A stretch of 64,000 nucleotides of DNA, from positions 2,418,001-2,482,000 of the forward strand of contig NGZR01000005.1 of assembly GCA_002197995.1 (NCBI GenBank), read 5' to 3'. This document shows, one piece after another, positions 23,577 to 36,201 of this stretch. Position 1 is the stretch's first letter. The number at the start of each line of letters is the position of its first letter. A program made the translations under genes and the position numbers. A model generated the notes under the pieces. It saw nothing but the letters and a program-made list of their open reading frames with translations. It was not told where the DNA came from and ran no database searches. Source of the stretch: Gaeumannomyces sp. JS-464 (Eukaryota > Ascomycota > Sordariomycetes > Magnaporthales > Magnaporthaceae).

Positions 23577-25064
23577 TTATTTCGGCCCTTTCCCCTTGGA
23601 CCCACCAGAGGGCGGGGGTGGAGGAGGCTTCGAGGGCGGTGCCGTCGGTGGCGGCGGGTGTGGAAGTGGCTGGCTGTTGGTCCGCGCCAGCAGTCTGCGA
23701 GCTCTCTCGAGGCGGGCCGCAGAATCGCGCGCGCGGCGACTGCTGCCCGCGCGGCTACTCTCGGAAGAATCGATTGCCGGGCCAGAAGCGACGGTGTTGT
23801 TGCCTTGACCTGTTGGTGCCCTGGCGCCTGGCTGACGGTCCCGGGTTGTTGGAGCGTGGCTTCTGAGCTGCCGTTTTCAGGGGCTTCCGTACGATACATA
23901 AGCGTAACGTTCGAGCCCGTTGGTGCCGTTGTTGTGGCCGTCGCACCGCGCGGCTGCTGGTCTTGACCCTGGCCTGAATGAGTTGCGGAGCGCTCGCCAC
24001 TGACACCGTTGGTCCCGCCGTTGCCATTATGGTTCCCGTTATTATTGCTGCTACCAACACCATTACTCTCGTTTATCAAGTCTTGAAGGTCGCGCTTAGC
24101 TCGGCTCCGCCGCTTGAAGCGGTGCAGAACCCTCTGCACGCGAGAACGCCTTCTTGGTGGCGCCGCCAGCACCATTCTCGCCTCCGTCGGCACCGCTGTC
24201 ACAATTGCTGTCAGGAGTCGGGGCGTGGTTGTCTTGGGAGTAGCTGCTATTACTCCGGCTGCCCGTGGCCATGTTGCCAGCGGGATCTAGGGGCCGCCCG
24301 CACACCCTGCACAGCCCTGTTCCAGGGCCGGTCGTGTTTGCGGCGGGGGATGCCAGTGCCGAAGAGCCGCCGGCGGAACCTGCCACGAGGGCGGCGGGCA
24401 GCAGGCCTCTAGCCGTTGTGCTCGAGCAGCCTTCGTCACCGGCGCCCTCCGGGGGCGGGCGGAGGCGGGCGGCAGCCCAAGGGGCCGAGCACGCGCAGTA
24501 GGCGTCCTCCCCTTGTGCCGATACCTCGTGGGTCCAGACAGAGATGCGGGCGTGTCGTTGGGCGGCCTGCTGGTGGGGCAAAGTAGGCCAGCCCCGCGTA
24601 GACGCCCTCCTACGGCCCGCAGCATTGTCGCCCGCTGCTGCGCCGGGCTGGTTCATGGGGTATCCCAGGGTGGGCGAGTCGCCTATGGGGCCGGCTGGGC
24701 TGTTTTGCTGCCCCTGGTTCCTGGCCGTGGGCTGCTGGCCGGCTCTTGCGGCCGCAGCTGGAGACGCGGGGTCTTGGGCTTCGCGCCGCCTCCGCCTCTC
24801 GGAAGACGTCTCCGACATGGCGTCGTCGTGGTTGGCGGGGCCGGCGTAGAGGTGCTGGTAGCTATGATGATGATGGAGCTGCAGAGGGACAGGGCCGGCC
24901 AGGTTGCGGACGATGTAATTGATGCGCAAGTATGTTTGATCCCACTGCAGGTCGAGGTCGCCATCGGACGGGGGACTGCCGAAGCTAGCGATGTTGCTGT
25001 AGGTGCTCATCAGAGGCGGTGACCCGTCGGGGCCCGACGAGGCGGGCGCGACCGCCACGTCCAT
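23577..25064 (-). CDS. Low-complexity hypothetical protein with Cys cluster (three missing bases)
   Basis: Read from the ATG at 25064 (MDVAVAPASSGPDG) to the stop at 23577, about 496 residues once three missing bases are allowed for. A conserved-looking N-terminal block (DLDLQWDQTYLRINYIVRNL) is followed by Ala/Gln/Pro/Ser-rich sequence. Next comes a Cys-bearing section with spaced CACS and CRVC pairs, then a basic stretch (RVLHRFKRRSRAKRDLQDLI), an Asn/Gly-rich spacer and a C-terminus rich in Arg/Ala then Pro (ARLERARRLLARTN, then PPPPPPSGGSKGKGPK). The frame moves between about 24100 and 24200 (two bases short) and back near 23810 (one base short), so the last segment is again in the first frame. 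I do not recognise the family. The Cys pairs could bind a metal, but spacing is not that of a known finger. Function unknown. Confidence 0.6.
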
Positions 25065-27115
25065 TCTGGCCCCTGCGGCGGTAACGCCAGCGCGTCACTG
25101 CCTCGACGGCCGCCACTGTCGTCAAATACCACCTAGGTATGTGCAGGGACGAGCGTTGTTGGGTGGGTGGTCGGGCAGGACCGAGTGCGACGGGTGAATA
25201 TGCGACGTCGAGGCTGCCGGTTTGCAGCAGGGCTCCCAGAGGCTTCAGCAATACGGGAAGGTGATAGATATGCGGGCAGAACCCTCGGCCGCTAGGCCTA
25301 GTGCTCGCCTCAGTTCTGGTTGGTGCCTGCCTGTGGTGGTGGTGGTGCAGCGGTTGCATTAACCGCACCACCAGACGTTCATCCGGATGGAGAAGGCGTG
25401 GCGCGCGCAGTGACGTCGATCCGCACGTGGTGCCCAATTAAAGGGACAGGGAGAAGGAAAAAAAGGGGGGGAGACGGTGGGGTGTTGCTAGGCTTGGGCT
25501 GGAGTACTGGTGACTCTCAAGCACCGTACAAAGACGGCGCTGGGTGCGGAAAGAAATCCCCAGAACAACCAAACAGCCAAGTGGGAAGAGACAACGAAGG
25601 TCAACGTGAGCTGCTTGATCGGGCTGCTGCTCTCAGACCACGAGGGCAGGCGCCATGATATTTAGTCTTCACTCCAAGGCAGTCCCAGTCCGCCCGGGCA
25701 AGCCTTTTGGTCTGGTGGTCCCAGCACGCGACGAAGCTCCCTGCCTGCCTGACCACCACGGCCAACCATCGCCGCCGCGTCTTGTCGACCTGCGATTTAT
25801 GGTCGAGGAAAGTGATGTCTTCCCAGACTGGCTCGTCTGATCTGTGCGAGTCGTCTTTGTGTGTACCCCCACAGGGAATTCTTGTTCACTCGGAGTCGGT
25901 TGGTGACTTGGATATAGGACGAATCGAGACGGTAAAAACACACAGGAGAAACAAAGGGGATGATAAACCCTGGGTATATCTTGCCTAGAGGAAATGGCAG
26001 GGAACCGGAGCGAGGTGCTCAGCGCGATGATTAGAAAGCGGGCCAAAAAAAGAAAACACGAGAAAATCGGACCAACCGGGAGTTTTATTTTGATTAGTAT
26101 TATCATTCTTTTCACCCTGGACAGCTGCGCTTCAGTCGGGTTCTGGGCATCTTGGCGATCCTCGTATCATTTTTGGGGTCGTGCGGATAGAACGGCAACC
26201 AGCCGTGCCAGCCCAGCTGACGGTGCAGGCGACGGTGGGAGTCTCCACGTGCCTCAGCCGAACCTGCCTCCTGCTAGCAGCCCGTCGTCATCTGCCACCT
26301 GCCCCAGCCGTGGTCAGTCAACTGCAATCCATGCTTAAACGCACCCCCCATCGCTTTCGCATGGTAATTCCATGCAGCCCCGGCTGGCGACGGCTGTCGG
26401 ATTCATCCCTTTGTGACTCGTCCCATATCTCAACCCCAACCTAATCTCCATGTGGCGCAATCTGTCCGTCTTCAGTCCGCAAGATCCTAGCAATGACGCT
26501 TCTCGGTGCACTTTTCTTGGGCCTCGTCAGAAGCAAAGCGCAATGTTTCAATTGCCTACCTAGGTAGGTACCTATCTCGAGAGAATACTATTTGGGTTGC
26601 CACCCGACGACTCCTGGTATCCGGAAGCCGAATCAAAAGTGTACAAGAGCAAGTCTCGGGTGGCCACCAAACCTTGGGCATCGTCTGCGGCCGAGTTGGT
26701 TCGATAGGAACCATTGCCAAAATGCAACGTTGCCACCAAGCTCTCCCTCCTGCTCCCCAATAACCCTCACGCGGCGCAACTTCAAATCAAGACTAAATGC
26801 CAGGCATCTAGGGAGGACTCGCAGAAATTATCGCGTCCATCCATCGCAACCACCACCTGTGCCCACAAACTTTTCGCATATGGCGATCTAGGTCCATCCC
26901 TGGAAACAAAAGCCGCCAAGCCAAGATTGCCGTGTATGGTACATCAAAAATATCACAAGAAAAAGAAGAATAGGTGGCAGCCCAGGGGAGAAGGGTGATG
27001 AGGTATAAAGAAGAGAAGTCGAAGCCCTTTCTCTCTTCATGCGCGCAGACATAAGACGAGGACACACGGCTGCATATATCAGAGTGCTGCTTCTAGAGAC
27101 CATGTCAGGTCAAGA
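25065..27115. other. Intergenic region, no gene seen
   Basis: About 2 kb between the hypothetical gene's start and the PRP39 stop, so it contains the hypothetical gene's promoter and the PRP39 3' end. Small overlapping open frames only. A palindromic CCTACCTAGGTAGG site is listed separately. Confidence 0.4.
26555..26574. repeat. CCTAGG-type palindrome
   Basis: CCTACCTAGGTAGG is a perfect 14-base palindrome, followed by TACCTA. Related CCTAGG sites occur in other intergenic stretches of this window. Function unknown. Confidence 0.55.
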
Positions 27116-29424
27116 TTAGTGGAAACTGGCAAGGCCCTGTGCCGCGGGACTTGGGTCCATATGCAGCTGGTAGAAGCTGTAGTAGCGAGCCTCGGCTTTT
27201 TGCCGGGTTGCTTCGTCCACCTCGCTGATGGCAACTCCGTTCTCTTTGGCTCCAGATTTGCCCGTCGAGAGAGAGACTGACGCGGGACTGAAGGGGAAAA
27301 TTCGAGTCAGCTTGGGCATTTCACAATGGACGCTTTACTTGAGGATCAGTACGAACCCAAACATCTCCCGATCGATGAGCAGGAACTGCTCCATGGCGCC
27401 TTTTCCTCCGCGCTGCTGGAGATACGCGAGGTATGTCGCACAAAGCTCCTTCTTGGAACCTATTGACATGTTGCTCTCTCCTCGGAGCTTGTCGAAAATG
27501 TCTTTCAGGCGTTCGCTGTGCTGGGCTTCGAGCTGGTCATTGGTCGGCTGCTCCAGCTCGAGCTGGATCCACTTCTGCCAGAACTCGCGGCTGCCGGAGT
27601 ACCACTGCACGTTCTTCTGGAACACCGCACGCGCCTCGTCCACTGAGCCCTTGGCCCTCCACAAGAGATACGCCCACTCGGTGACAAGCACAGCCTTGGT
27701 CCAGATGTCCACCTCGGGCGAGTCAATTTGCTGCTTGTAGACTGCAATCGCCACCTCCACGTTGCTCTGGCGGCGCTCCAGGTGCGCCAACGAGATAATC
27801 ACCTCGATGCATCCAGGGAGCTTCGCCAGAATGGCGTTGTGGATGTCTCGAGCCACGTCGACCCGGCCAACGCTCTCCTCAAGGTACGCGTACTGCAGCC
27901 GGATACCAGGTCGGCTTATCGGCACGTAGAGGGTGGCGGCGCGGAGGTAGATGTTGCGCACTTCCTCAGTCTTGCCTGGCTGCGCTGACATCCAGCGCGC
28001 GTACCGGAACCAGAACTCTTCGTAGAAGGCGCACGTAACGAGACAGCGCTCGTAGAGGAAGCATATCCTCGCGTAGCTGCCTTCCTGCTCCTCAAAGTCA
28101 AGGTACTTGCGCCAGTTGACGAGCTGCGGGTTGTCCAGCTCGGTCACGTGGAAGTATGGGCGTTTGATCTCGGCCTCATACGTCCACCTCTTCGTCGTCT
28201 CGGTCTGGTTCTTGGAGAAGACCTCGTAGTAGGCCGCTTCGATCTTGGCACGGATAAGGATTTCGAGCTCACTCTCGGGCTTCTCCTCGCCGCGGCTAGC
28301 GGCCTCCATCTCAACCTCAGACCTCAGACTGGCAAGTCTGTCGGCGGTGGCCATCTCTTGCAAAGGACGTGTCGCAGTCATCGTGCGGAACCTCTCGTAG
28401 TAGCGCGCATACTGATGCATAGGTATGTGAATCACGCGTGACAGGATGGCGTAGATCTTATCCTGGGCGTCCTGGCGCTCTTCGAACTCGATATACTTGT
28501 CCCAGAATGGATGGGCAAGAAAATCGAGACCGACGCAGGCGGCACCGCGCTCGAAAAGCCTGTCAAGGCGGTTAGTTGCTGTGCAATTGTATAACAGGGT
28601 CGGGGAGGGGCGGGACAGCAAGGGGTCATGGGAGGGAGAGGTGTAAATACAAGAGGGGTGTTCTCTGTGCAAGCAACGACTATCCCACCACCACCAGGTG
28701 CAGTCGATCACTGTTCATGCTAAGTGAAGGCGGGCAAATCTCAAAAGAGCGGACTGTGGGCAGCGGGGAAGCCAGGTTCTGGTTAGACAGGCTGAGACCG
28801 CACTCCAGGAGAGGGAGAGGTGGCCATCGTCGGTTGATATCTCACCGTCGAGCGAAAATCCTCGATCCGTCATCTTCTCGTCCGTTGCAACAGCTTCTCG
28901 GCCGGCTTTTGGAAACGCTGTTGATGGTGTGGTTACATGGGAAGGAAAATGGCACTGTCTGGACTTACTCTCGGACCAGGTGCGGGACGTGTGTGGTCTC
29001 CATCTTGAAGGAGCAGTACTCCTTCCACAGGTCAACCGAGTGCGAGATGCTTGCGCAGCCGCGCTCGTAGATCATCTCAGCCGACTCGGGGCCCGAAATG
29101 TTGAACTCGAGGTCCGCATACTTCTTCCAGTATCCAAACAGCAGTGGGAACTTGAGAAGGAACCGGTCGTATGCGTCGCGCAGGGTAGCCAGGGACTCGG
29201 CGCTCGAGTTGCGACTCAGGCCGCCCTCAAGCGACTCGCAGGCCCTGATAAGCTTCTCCCAGGCCTCGAAGCTGTCGGGTCGGCTTCCTGTGATGAGGAC
29301 AATTGCATGGTCAGAGCTCTGGTTCGCACGAAGGGTGGTTTGTCAAACATACCACCTCGGCGTTCAGCCGCTTGATTTCGGCGTTTTCCTCGTCCGGGCC
29401 ACCAAGCTGGTGGAATTCCGCCAT
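27116..29424 (-). CDS. PRP39: U1 snRNP component Prp39 (one missing base)
   Basis: Four exons: 29353-29424, 28969-29287, 27357-28559 and 27116-27287; introns 65, 409 and 69 nt. The 588-residue product is a chain of HAT (half-a-TPR) helical repeats with the usual aromatic spacing: DPDSFEAWEKLIRACE, FPLLFGYWKKYADLEF, SVDLWKEYCSFKME, HPFWDKYIEFEERQ, LVNWRKYLDFEEQ, FWFRYARWM and EFWQKWIQLELEQ. Prp39 helps the U1 snRNP recognise 5' splice sites in the nucleus. The second intron is unusually long for this window. Exon 2 reads EADP then loses frame: CCGGAC is written CCGAC at 29276, and restoring one base gives EADPDSFEAW and an exact codon count. The exon 3 donor is GTTCGT (joining MFG to PASVSL), the same uncommon donor used in OST3. 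The short C-terminal exon encodes the tail ending GLASFH. Confidence 0.92.
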
Positions 29425-29970
29425 GGTGACGAGTTCAATGGTTTTGTTGGCTGGTGAACAAGTGGAGGGAGCTGCTTCGAGCCGAGTCTGACAGGTGTCT
29501 GAATGCGGTTGCAGGTGGGTGCGGCAGGGCGCGAGGTGGCGCGAAGGGAACGAGATAGGTTCGAGGATTACAGGCGCGAAAAGAGAATACGACGAGGATG
29601 CGAATTGAAGAACGCGGCGAGTCACGCAAGGCTATCGCTTGGCACGCGCGATCTGAAGGATTGATCAGAAGACGTCGACTAAGATCGACGTCGGAAACGA
29701 TGGAAAGAAGAAGGCGGTGCGATGGCGAGGAAGAATCGCGCCTGGAGAACCTTGGTGGAAAAAGGAAATAAATTCCAGGAGGCTGGCGTGGGGCGATGCT
29801 CCCGTCTGTCTTCTCCTGGCCTAAGGTCGAGCTTGACAGTGCATGGCGTGCCTGGGGCGCGTCGTGGATGGGTCCCGTCTGCAGCTCTGCGTCTCTGACG
29901 TAAGCCTTGACCCACATCGAAGCCAGGTGGGCTTCTTGGATTTTTTTTCTCCTTCCTCTTGGCCCGCCCT

Positions 29971-29988
29971 CTTTCTTTCTTTCTTTCT
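29971..29988. repeat. (CTTT)n microsatellite
   Basis: Four to five tandem CTTT units in the PRP39/phosphatase intergenic region. Confidence 0.8.
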
Positions 29989-30470
29989 CATCAAAGGCTG
30001 GTGATGATTTTATACAAACATGATAGGAAGAGAATGACCTCCCATCACGGAGGCATGATCTAAATCTAATAGCAAATCTGAAGCCTGATTCACGTAACGA
30101 TAGTTGTCAACGTGTCTGACTGTCTTGCTTCCCCCTTTCAGTTCCAGGACCGCCTCAGCGGCCTGCCATCAAGAGCTACAGGGTTGCACTCCAGTTTCCT
30201 GAACTCGCCCGTTTTTGTTTCTCGATGATCTGCATCTGAAACCCTTTCAGCACGCAGGCGGGACAGCGACATGCTCGCAGGCCCGGAAGCATGCAAGCAA
30301 GTTCGACGTTCCCGACGTATCAAACCAACGTTCGTACCCTACATGGCCAACCCCCTACCCGTCCACGACCCAATCCCGTCTCCTGTGATACTTAGGCGGG
30401 GGATCGGCGTCCTACAAAAAATCTATAACTTGCATGGGGCATTTGTCGAGAGTTATAGGATGGCCGGTTG

Positions 30471-30491
30471 CCTAGGTACCTAGGTAAGTAG
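30471..30491. repeat. CCTAGG-type palindrome
   Basis: CCTAGGTACCTAGG is a perfect 14-base palindrome, followed by TAAGTAG. It belongs to the same group of intergenic motifs as those at 26555, 48695 and 62057. Confidence 0.55.
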
Positions 30492-31275
30492 GCACAAGCA
30501 GTATTCAGATCGGACGAGGCAATGCCTTGGCTGCCTTCACGCTCGAATGTCTTGGCGGTTAAATTTGCGTTGGATTTGGATACCGTCCCCAACACAAAGC
30601 TTCAAGCCACTGCATAATGCAACCCGTGGCCTCCGCGCTATGTAATATCTCGCTCGAGGTTATGCACATTATTTCGTATCCATGTCCCAGAGAGAGGAGA
30701 GCCCAAAAAAGCAAAGTGGGAAAGTCCCAGAAGCGGTGATAGGGTGTGTTATACACGAGTATATACCACCAGAACAAAAGCTGCACTCCCCAATCGAATT
30801 CGACATCGCCGCTATGGCTCGAAGCAGAGTGTTCGTGCACTTGTAGTTCACAAATTTGCAGCACTTGGTGCATGTGCCGACTCAGCTCAGCTGTGGTATT
30901 CTGCTACAGCGACTGGCCCCCACCATTCGCGGCCACCTGCGGCACATGCGGCTGACTGCTGACCCACCAGCGGGCGATCTGCGTCATTACAGCGGCAGTC
31001 AGGCACCTACGCCTAGGCAGTCTGCGCTGGGCCGGCAGGGCGTTCCAGGACCGCATCCCGCGGCGGAGGATCGACGCAGGCAAGCGAGTGAGCGACGGGA
31101 CAGCTCGCCTGATGGGCGGCCGACGATCAAAGAGCCTCCGCCGAACAGCCGCAGCGCGCACAGAACCTGTCTCGTCCTTGCCCGCGAATCCTGCGATGAC
31201 GGGCGGCGGTCAATTGGCGTAGCGACACCCAGACTAGCCGCCGGAGCAGACCGCTTTCGCCTCCCCAACGAGCCC

Positions 31276-34200
31276 ATGATGGAGTTTCCGCCCCCGCCGA
31301 CGTCGGCCTCGAGCGCCGCCTCGGCCTCGACCCTCTGGAGTGGCCAGGCGCCCTCCTCGGACAAGTCCAGCCAGCTGCTGATCCGCGAGTACCCCAGCCG
31401 CTCCATCGCCATCGTCTCGCAGTCTCACGCCCTGATCTTCCGCCACAGCAACGGTAACGATGCCTTCGCAAACGGCTCCTTCGCCCCGGCGCGGCCCCGT
31501 CCGAGCGAGCCGGCCGCCGCCAAGTGCATAGTCGAGTTTTCTCCCAGCAACAGGAAGCTGCTGAGCGAGTACCGGCCCCTGACCCCGCGCCCCATCTACG
31601 GCACCCTCGGCCTGCTCTCCATCGGCCGCGATGTCTTCATTTGCGTCATCACCCAGGCCACGCGGGTCGCCACTCTTCGGCCTGGCGAGACCATCGAGCG
31701 CATCGCTATGGTCGAGTTCTTCTGTCTGACCACCAACGAATACGACGACGTGCTCTCGGCCGACCCAAACGACCTCGACGATTACGCCCTGAGCCGGAGG
31801 GATCCCACGGTCGAGCACCCCTGCCATGAGGTCCAGAAGCTGCTGAGCAATGGGAGCTTCTACTACAGCACCGACTTCGACCTCACCAACCGACTGCAGG
31901 ATAGGTCCGTGGACGCCTCTACCTTCGACATCGACAACTTTGACGAGTCCTTCCTCTGGAACTCGTACATGATTGATCCTCTGGTCCAGTTCCGCTCGCG
32001 TCTCATGTCGCGGGACAGGGAGGCTCTCGACGCCGCTCACTTCCTCACCTCGGCCATCCGTGGTTTCTGTTTGACCATGACGATCCCGCAGTCCTCGGCC
32101 CCGCTGCGAGAGTCCAGGGCTGGGATGCCGTCCTACCTGACCGTCATCTCTCGGCTTTCCTGCCGCAGGGCCGGCACCCGCTTCAACTCTCGAGGCATCG
32201 ACGATGACGGCAATGTGGCCAACTTCGTCGAGACTGAGACTATCTACTGGAGTCCCTCTGGCGTTGTCTTCTCATATGCCCAGGTGCGCGGGTCTGTCCC
32301 CATCTTCTGGGAGCAGGCCGCTGGTCTCCTGCCCGGCCACCAGAAGATCACCATCACCAGGTCGCCCGACGGCGCGCAGCCGGCATTCAACAAGCACTTC
32401 GAGGAGCTGGAGCAGACGTATGGTGCGGTGCACGTCATCAACCTTCTTAGCGAATCCAAGCCGGGCGAAGTCGAGCTCAGTCAGCTGTTCCGTTATGGCA
32501 TCCAGCACTGCCCCCTGAGCCGTCGCGGCGAGAAGCAGCAAGACCACGCGCTCCTGAGAGCCACCGAGTACGACTTTCACGCCGAGACCAAGGGTCCTCA
32601 GGGATACGAAGCTGCTCAGCAAATCCGCGACCATATCGAGAGCTCGGCTGATGGGTTCGCCTACTATCTCGCCGAGACCACGACGGATGGTGATGACGGG
32701 AACAGACAGCAGTCCTCAAACCCCGGGCGCTACGTGGTTGTCCTACAGCAGGAGGGCGTCTTCAGGACGAACTGTCTCGACTGTCTCGACCGTACTAACC
32801 TAATCCAGACCAACATATCTAAGATGGCCGTCGAGACGTTCCTGGACCACAGGGGACACAGCGCACCGTCGGATTTCTGGATGAGGCACTCCAGCCTGTG
32901 GGCCGACAACGGCGACTCGCTGTCCCGGATATACGCCGGCACTGGCGCCCTCAAGTCGTCGTTTACCCGCCACGGCAAGATGTCGCTGGCCGGGGCCATC
33001 GCCGATGCCCGCAAGTCGGCAACACGGCTCTACATCAACAACTTTGCAGACAAATCACGGCAGAACACCATCGATGTTCTCCTTGGCCGCATATACGGGC
33101 AAACGCCCGTCGTTTTGTATGACCCCATCAGCGACTACGTCGCTGCAGAGCTCAGCAAGCGCAATGCCCAGTTCTCGACGTCAAAGACCATCAAGATCTT
33201 GGTCGGGACCTTCAACCTCAACGGTCGTACCGAGGGAATCAGGGACGACCTGTCAGCATGGCTCCGCCCGCCGGAGCTTGGGTCGGACCAGCCAGATATC
33301 GTAGCAGTCGGATTCCAAGAAATTGTCGAGCTGAGCCCCCAGCAAATAATGAACAGCGACCCTCGGGTGAAGCAGCTGTGGGAGAACGCAGTCAAAAATA
33401 CGCTCAACCTTAATGCCGCCAAGGAAGGCAGAGAGAAGTATCTGCTTCTCCGGAGCGGGCAGCTCGTCGGCGCGGCCCTGTGCATCTTTGTCAAAGCCTC
33501 TGCGCTGAAAAGCATCAAGAACGTTGAGGGTAGTGTAAAGAAGACGGGAATGTCGGGAATGGCCGGAAACAAGGGCGCGGTGGCCATTAGGCTGGACTAC
33601 GCGAACACGCAGATCTGCTTTGTCACGGCCCATCTTGCTGCCGGCTTTGGCAACTACGAGGAGAGGAACAAGGACTACGCCACCATCCACCACGGCTTGA
33701 GATTCCAGAGAAATAGGGGTATCGACGATCATGGTAAGTACTCCCACTGCACGGCTTGGCTTTTCTATTACGGGCGAGACTGACGTGAGTGGTGTAGACA
33801 CTGTCATCTGGCTCGGCGACTTCAACTACCGAATCGGGTTGAGCAGGGAGAACGCTCTCGAGCTGATCAGGAAGCGAGACCTCCCGCATCTCTACGAGAA
33901 TGACCAGGTATGCTCCGGTTAATAGGCCTTCCTTGGTGCTCGATCCCTGTTTGGTCACGCTGACGCGTGGTCTTCTCCCCACAGCTTAACCTCCAAATGG
34001 TTGCTGGCCTCGCGTTCCCCTACTACTCTGAGGCCCGGATCAACTTCCTGCCTACGTACAAGTTCGATCTTGGGCGCGACGAATACGATTCTTCTGAAAA
34101 GGCACGGATTCCCGCATGGACAGACCGGATCCTGCGGAAGGGAAGCAACATCCGCCAGCTCTCGTACAACTCGGCCCCCTTGCGCTTCTCGGACCACCGG

Positions 34201-35561
34201 CCAGTCTACGCCACGTTCGAGTGTACAGTTAACATTGTCGACGAGACGCTCGGGAGAAGTTCAGCAGGGAGATCTACGAGCGCCGAAGAGCTGATGTGGG
34301 CGATGTCAACAGCGTCATGACGGCTGATGACACGGACGACGAGGACCTCGTAGGCTACGACTCGATTGAGCCTGGTCTGCCGCCGGCGAGCTCGGACCGG
34401 CAGAAGTGGTGGTTGGACAACGGCAGGCCGGCCCGCTCGGCTATCGTTCCGCCCAAGCCGCCGGCCAACCACTCCACAGTCCTCAACCCGAACCGGCCAC
34501 CCAACCCGTTTGTCCCGACTGAGGAGCCTGACTGGGTCACGGTGCCCAGGGCCGAGTCAAGGCTCTCATCGTTTTCGAGTATGTCCACGTCGCCTTACGA
34601 GCATGTCAACCACTCGGTCATGCTCTCTTCATCAGTCTCGAGCCAGCCTCATCGGAAAATCCTGCCGCCGCCCTTCGACCCCTCCTCCCTGCAGGGAAGA
34701 GCTACCCCCAGCGTCGCCCGAGCCAACGCGTCAGCGACATCTGAACATGAAATGCCCCCGCAACAGAGGAACGAAACTCCGCCGCCGCCACCTCCAAGAC
34801 GTCAGACCAGTTCCGCAGCAACAGCGACGGCGATATCAGCAGTACCTCCTCGAGCCTCGACCCTGCTAGCGGCGGGCAGGACGCAGACTAAGATTCTTCC
34901 GCCCCCAGACATGGCCGTGCCGAGAAAAGCCGTTCCTACGCCGCCTCCGCCCCGGCCTACTTCGGCGGCGTCCAGCGGATCTCTTGCAACTCAAAAGGCG
35001 AAGGCACCGCCCCCTGTGGCTAAGAAGCCGGCGCACCTCGCGAACATCTCCCCCGCGGGCAGTCCGACGATCCAGCAGAGCAGCGAGATGGCAGTGGCGC
35101 AGCGGCCGAGGTCGCCGGGACGGGCGTCGACAAGTATGCGGGAGTCAGCGGCGCGGCTGGATGCCAGCACCACAAGGGACCAGCAGCAGCAGTGTCCTGA
35201 CGAGGATCCCACCGGGCAGTTCGAGCAGAAACAAGGACAGGGACAACAGCAGCATCCCGTTCACAGACAGTCGTTTGCGGCCACGGCGCAGCCCGTTGCT
35301 GTGCCTCCTAGGAGGAGCGTTCCAGAAGCGATGCCTATCCGCAGAGCGCCGGCTGGGGTGGTGGGAGCGGTAGCCGGGGCAGCTACAGGGCATGGACAGC
35401 TGCCGCCAGCGCTTCCGGCTAGGAAACCGACGATACCGGCCCAGAAACCGAAACCAGAGTGTGCAGCAACACGACACGGTGTGCTGCCGACAAGCGACAC
35501 GGATCTTCTTGGTGATAACGGCGCCGAGTTGAGTGGATGGAAGACCCTCAAGCCTACATGA
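31276..35561 (+). CDS. Synaptojanin-like phosphoinositide phosphatase (Sac1 plus 5-phosphatase domains; one missing base)
   Basis: Exons 31276-33733, 33798-33907 and 33985-35561; introns 64 and 77 nt. After adding one base the product is 1381 residues. Residues about 35-560 form a Sac1 domain with the catalytic CLDCLDRT (Cys500, Arg506). From about 640 an inositol-polyphosphate 5-phosphatase domain runs through KILVGTFNLNGR, VAVGFQEIVELSP, GMAGNKGAVAIRLDY, WLGDFNYRI, IPAWTDRILRKG and FSDHRPVYATF. The C-terminal 400 residues are Pro/Ser/Gln-rich with polyproline segments, as in yeast Inp52/Inp53, where such tails bind actin/endocytic SH3 proteins. The enzyme removes 3-, 4- and 5-phosphates from phosphoinositides in endocytosis and Golgi-endosome traffic. 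In exon 3 the frame breaks at 34251: CTCCGGGAG is written CTCGGGAG, after which EKFSREIYERRRADVGD would follow. The start at 31276 is the first ATG of a doublet; an ATG at 30946 is also in frame. Confidence 0.92.
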
Positions 35562-36201
35562 TTTTGATTTCTGGGCGAGCCTTGACCGTGGCTTTAGATT
35601 CAAGTCGGACGGCTGGAGTTTGGGGTGTTGGTTACTAGAATAGAACTAACTTGACATGGAAAGAGGAGACTTAAAAATGGGGGACATGGATCCAAGGGAT
35701 AAAGCAATGAAAAACTTGACGTGTGCAGCAGACACAGACGACAGATAGACACACAGAAACAAAAGGCAAAAAGGGGCCACTGGTTGGCAGGTCATAGACA
35801 GAAATTTACGTTTCCGTTGAGCGGGAGTTCCAGGGGAGAGAGGGTGCAAGCGAATGTCATCAGTCGATATATGTAGGTATATACGAAGCGAGGTATATGT
35901 ACAACTGAACCCAGAAAGGCGAGGGGAAATGAGTGCTTATTTCGCGGGTAGGCCTGTTCTTGGTCGTTTCCAACCTCGACAATTCACCATGGCCGCGGTG
36001 CCGCAGTCTGATGTGGCCGACTACCTAACAGGTACCCACCTGCTTCGATATTGGCGATGCATTTTGTGCTTCCCAGGGGAATTTGACGCGTGTACCTTTT
36101 TTAGAGAGTGCCCTTGTGGTAAAAGAAGGAAGAGAACCAAAGGGGGAGAGAGTAGGGCAGAGGCTACCGCTGTAGGGAAGGTCCGCCGCTCCGGTCTCCC
36201 T
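35562..36201. other. Convergent intergenic region, phosphatase / GH6 cellulase
   Basis: 640 bases, A-rich around 35640-35860, holding both 3' UTRs. A long + strand open frame starting in this region (35854) runs through the cellulase gene on the opposite strand and is its shadow. Confidence 0.45.

Larger units (their letters stand above)
29425..31275. promoter_or_regulatory. Divergent intergenic region PRP39 / inositol phosphatase
   Basis: About 1.85 kb holding both promoters. A (CTTT)n run at 29971-29988 and a perfect CCTAGGTACCTAGG palindrome at 30471-30484 are visible. From 30856 the + frame of the phosphatase is open without a stop, with an in-frame ATG at 30946, so an N-terminally longer phosphatase cannot be excluded. 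Confidence 0.45.

Noticed and set aside
31234..32040. 268-codon open frame antisense to the inositol phosphatase
   Set aside because: A shadow of the Sac1 domain coding sequence, with no content of its own.
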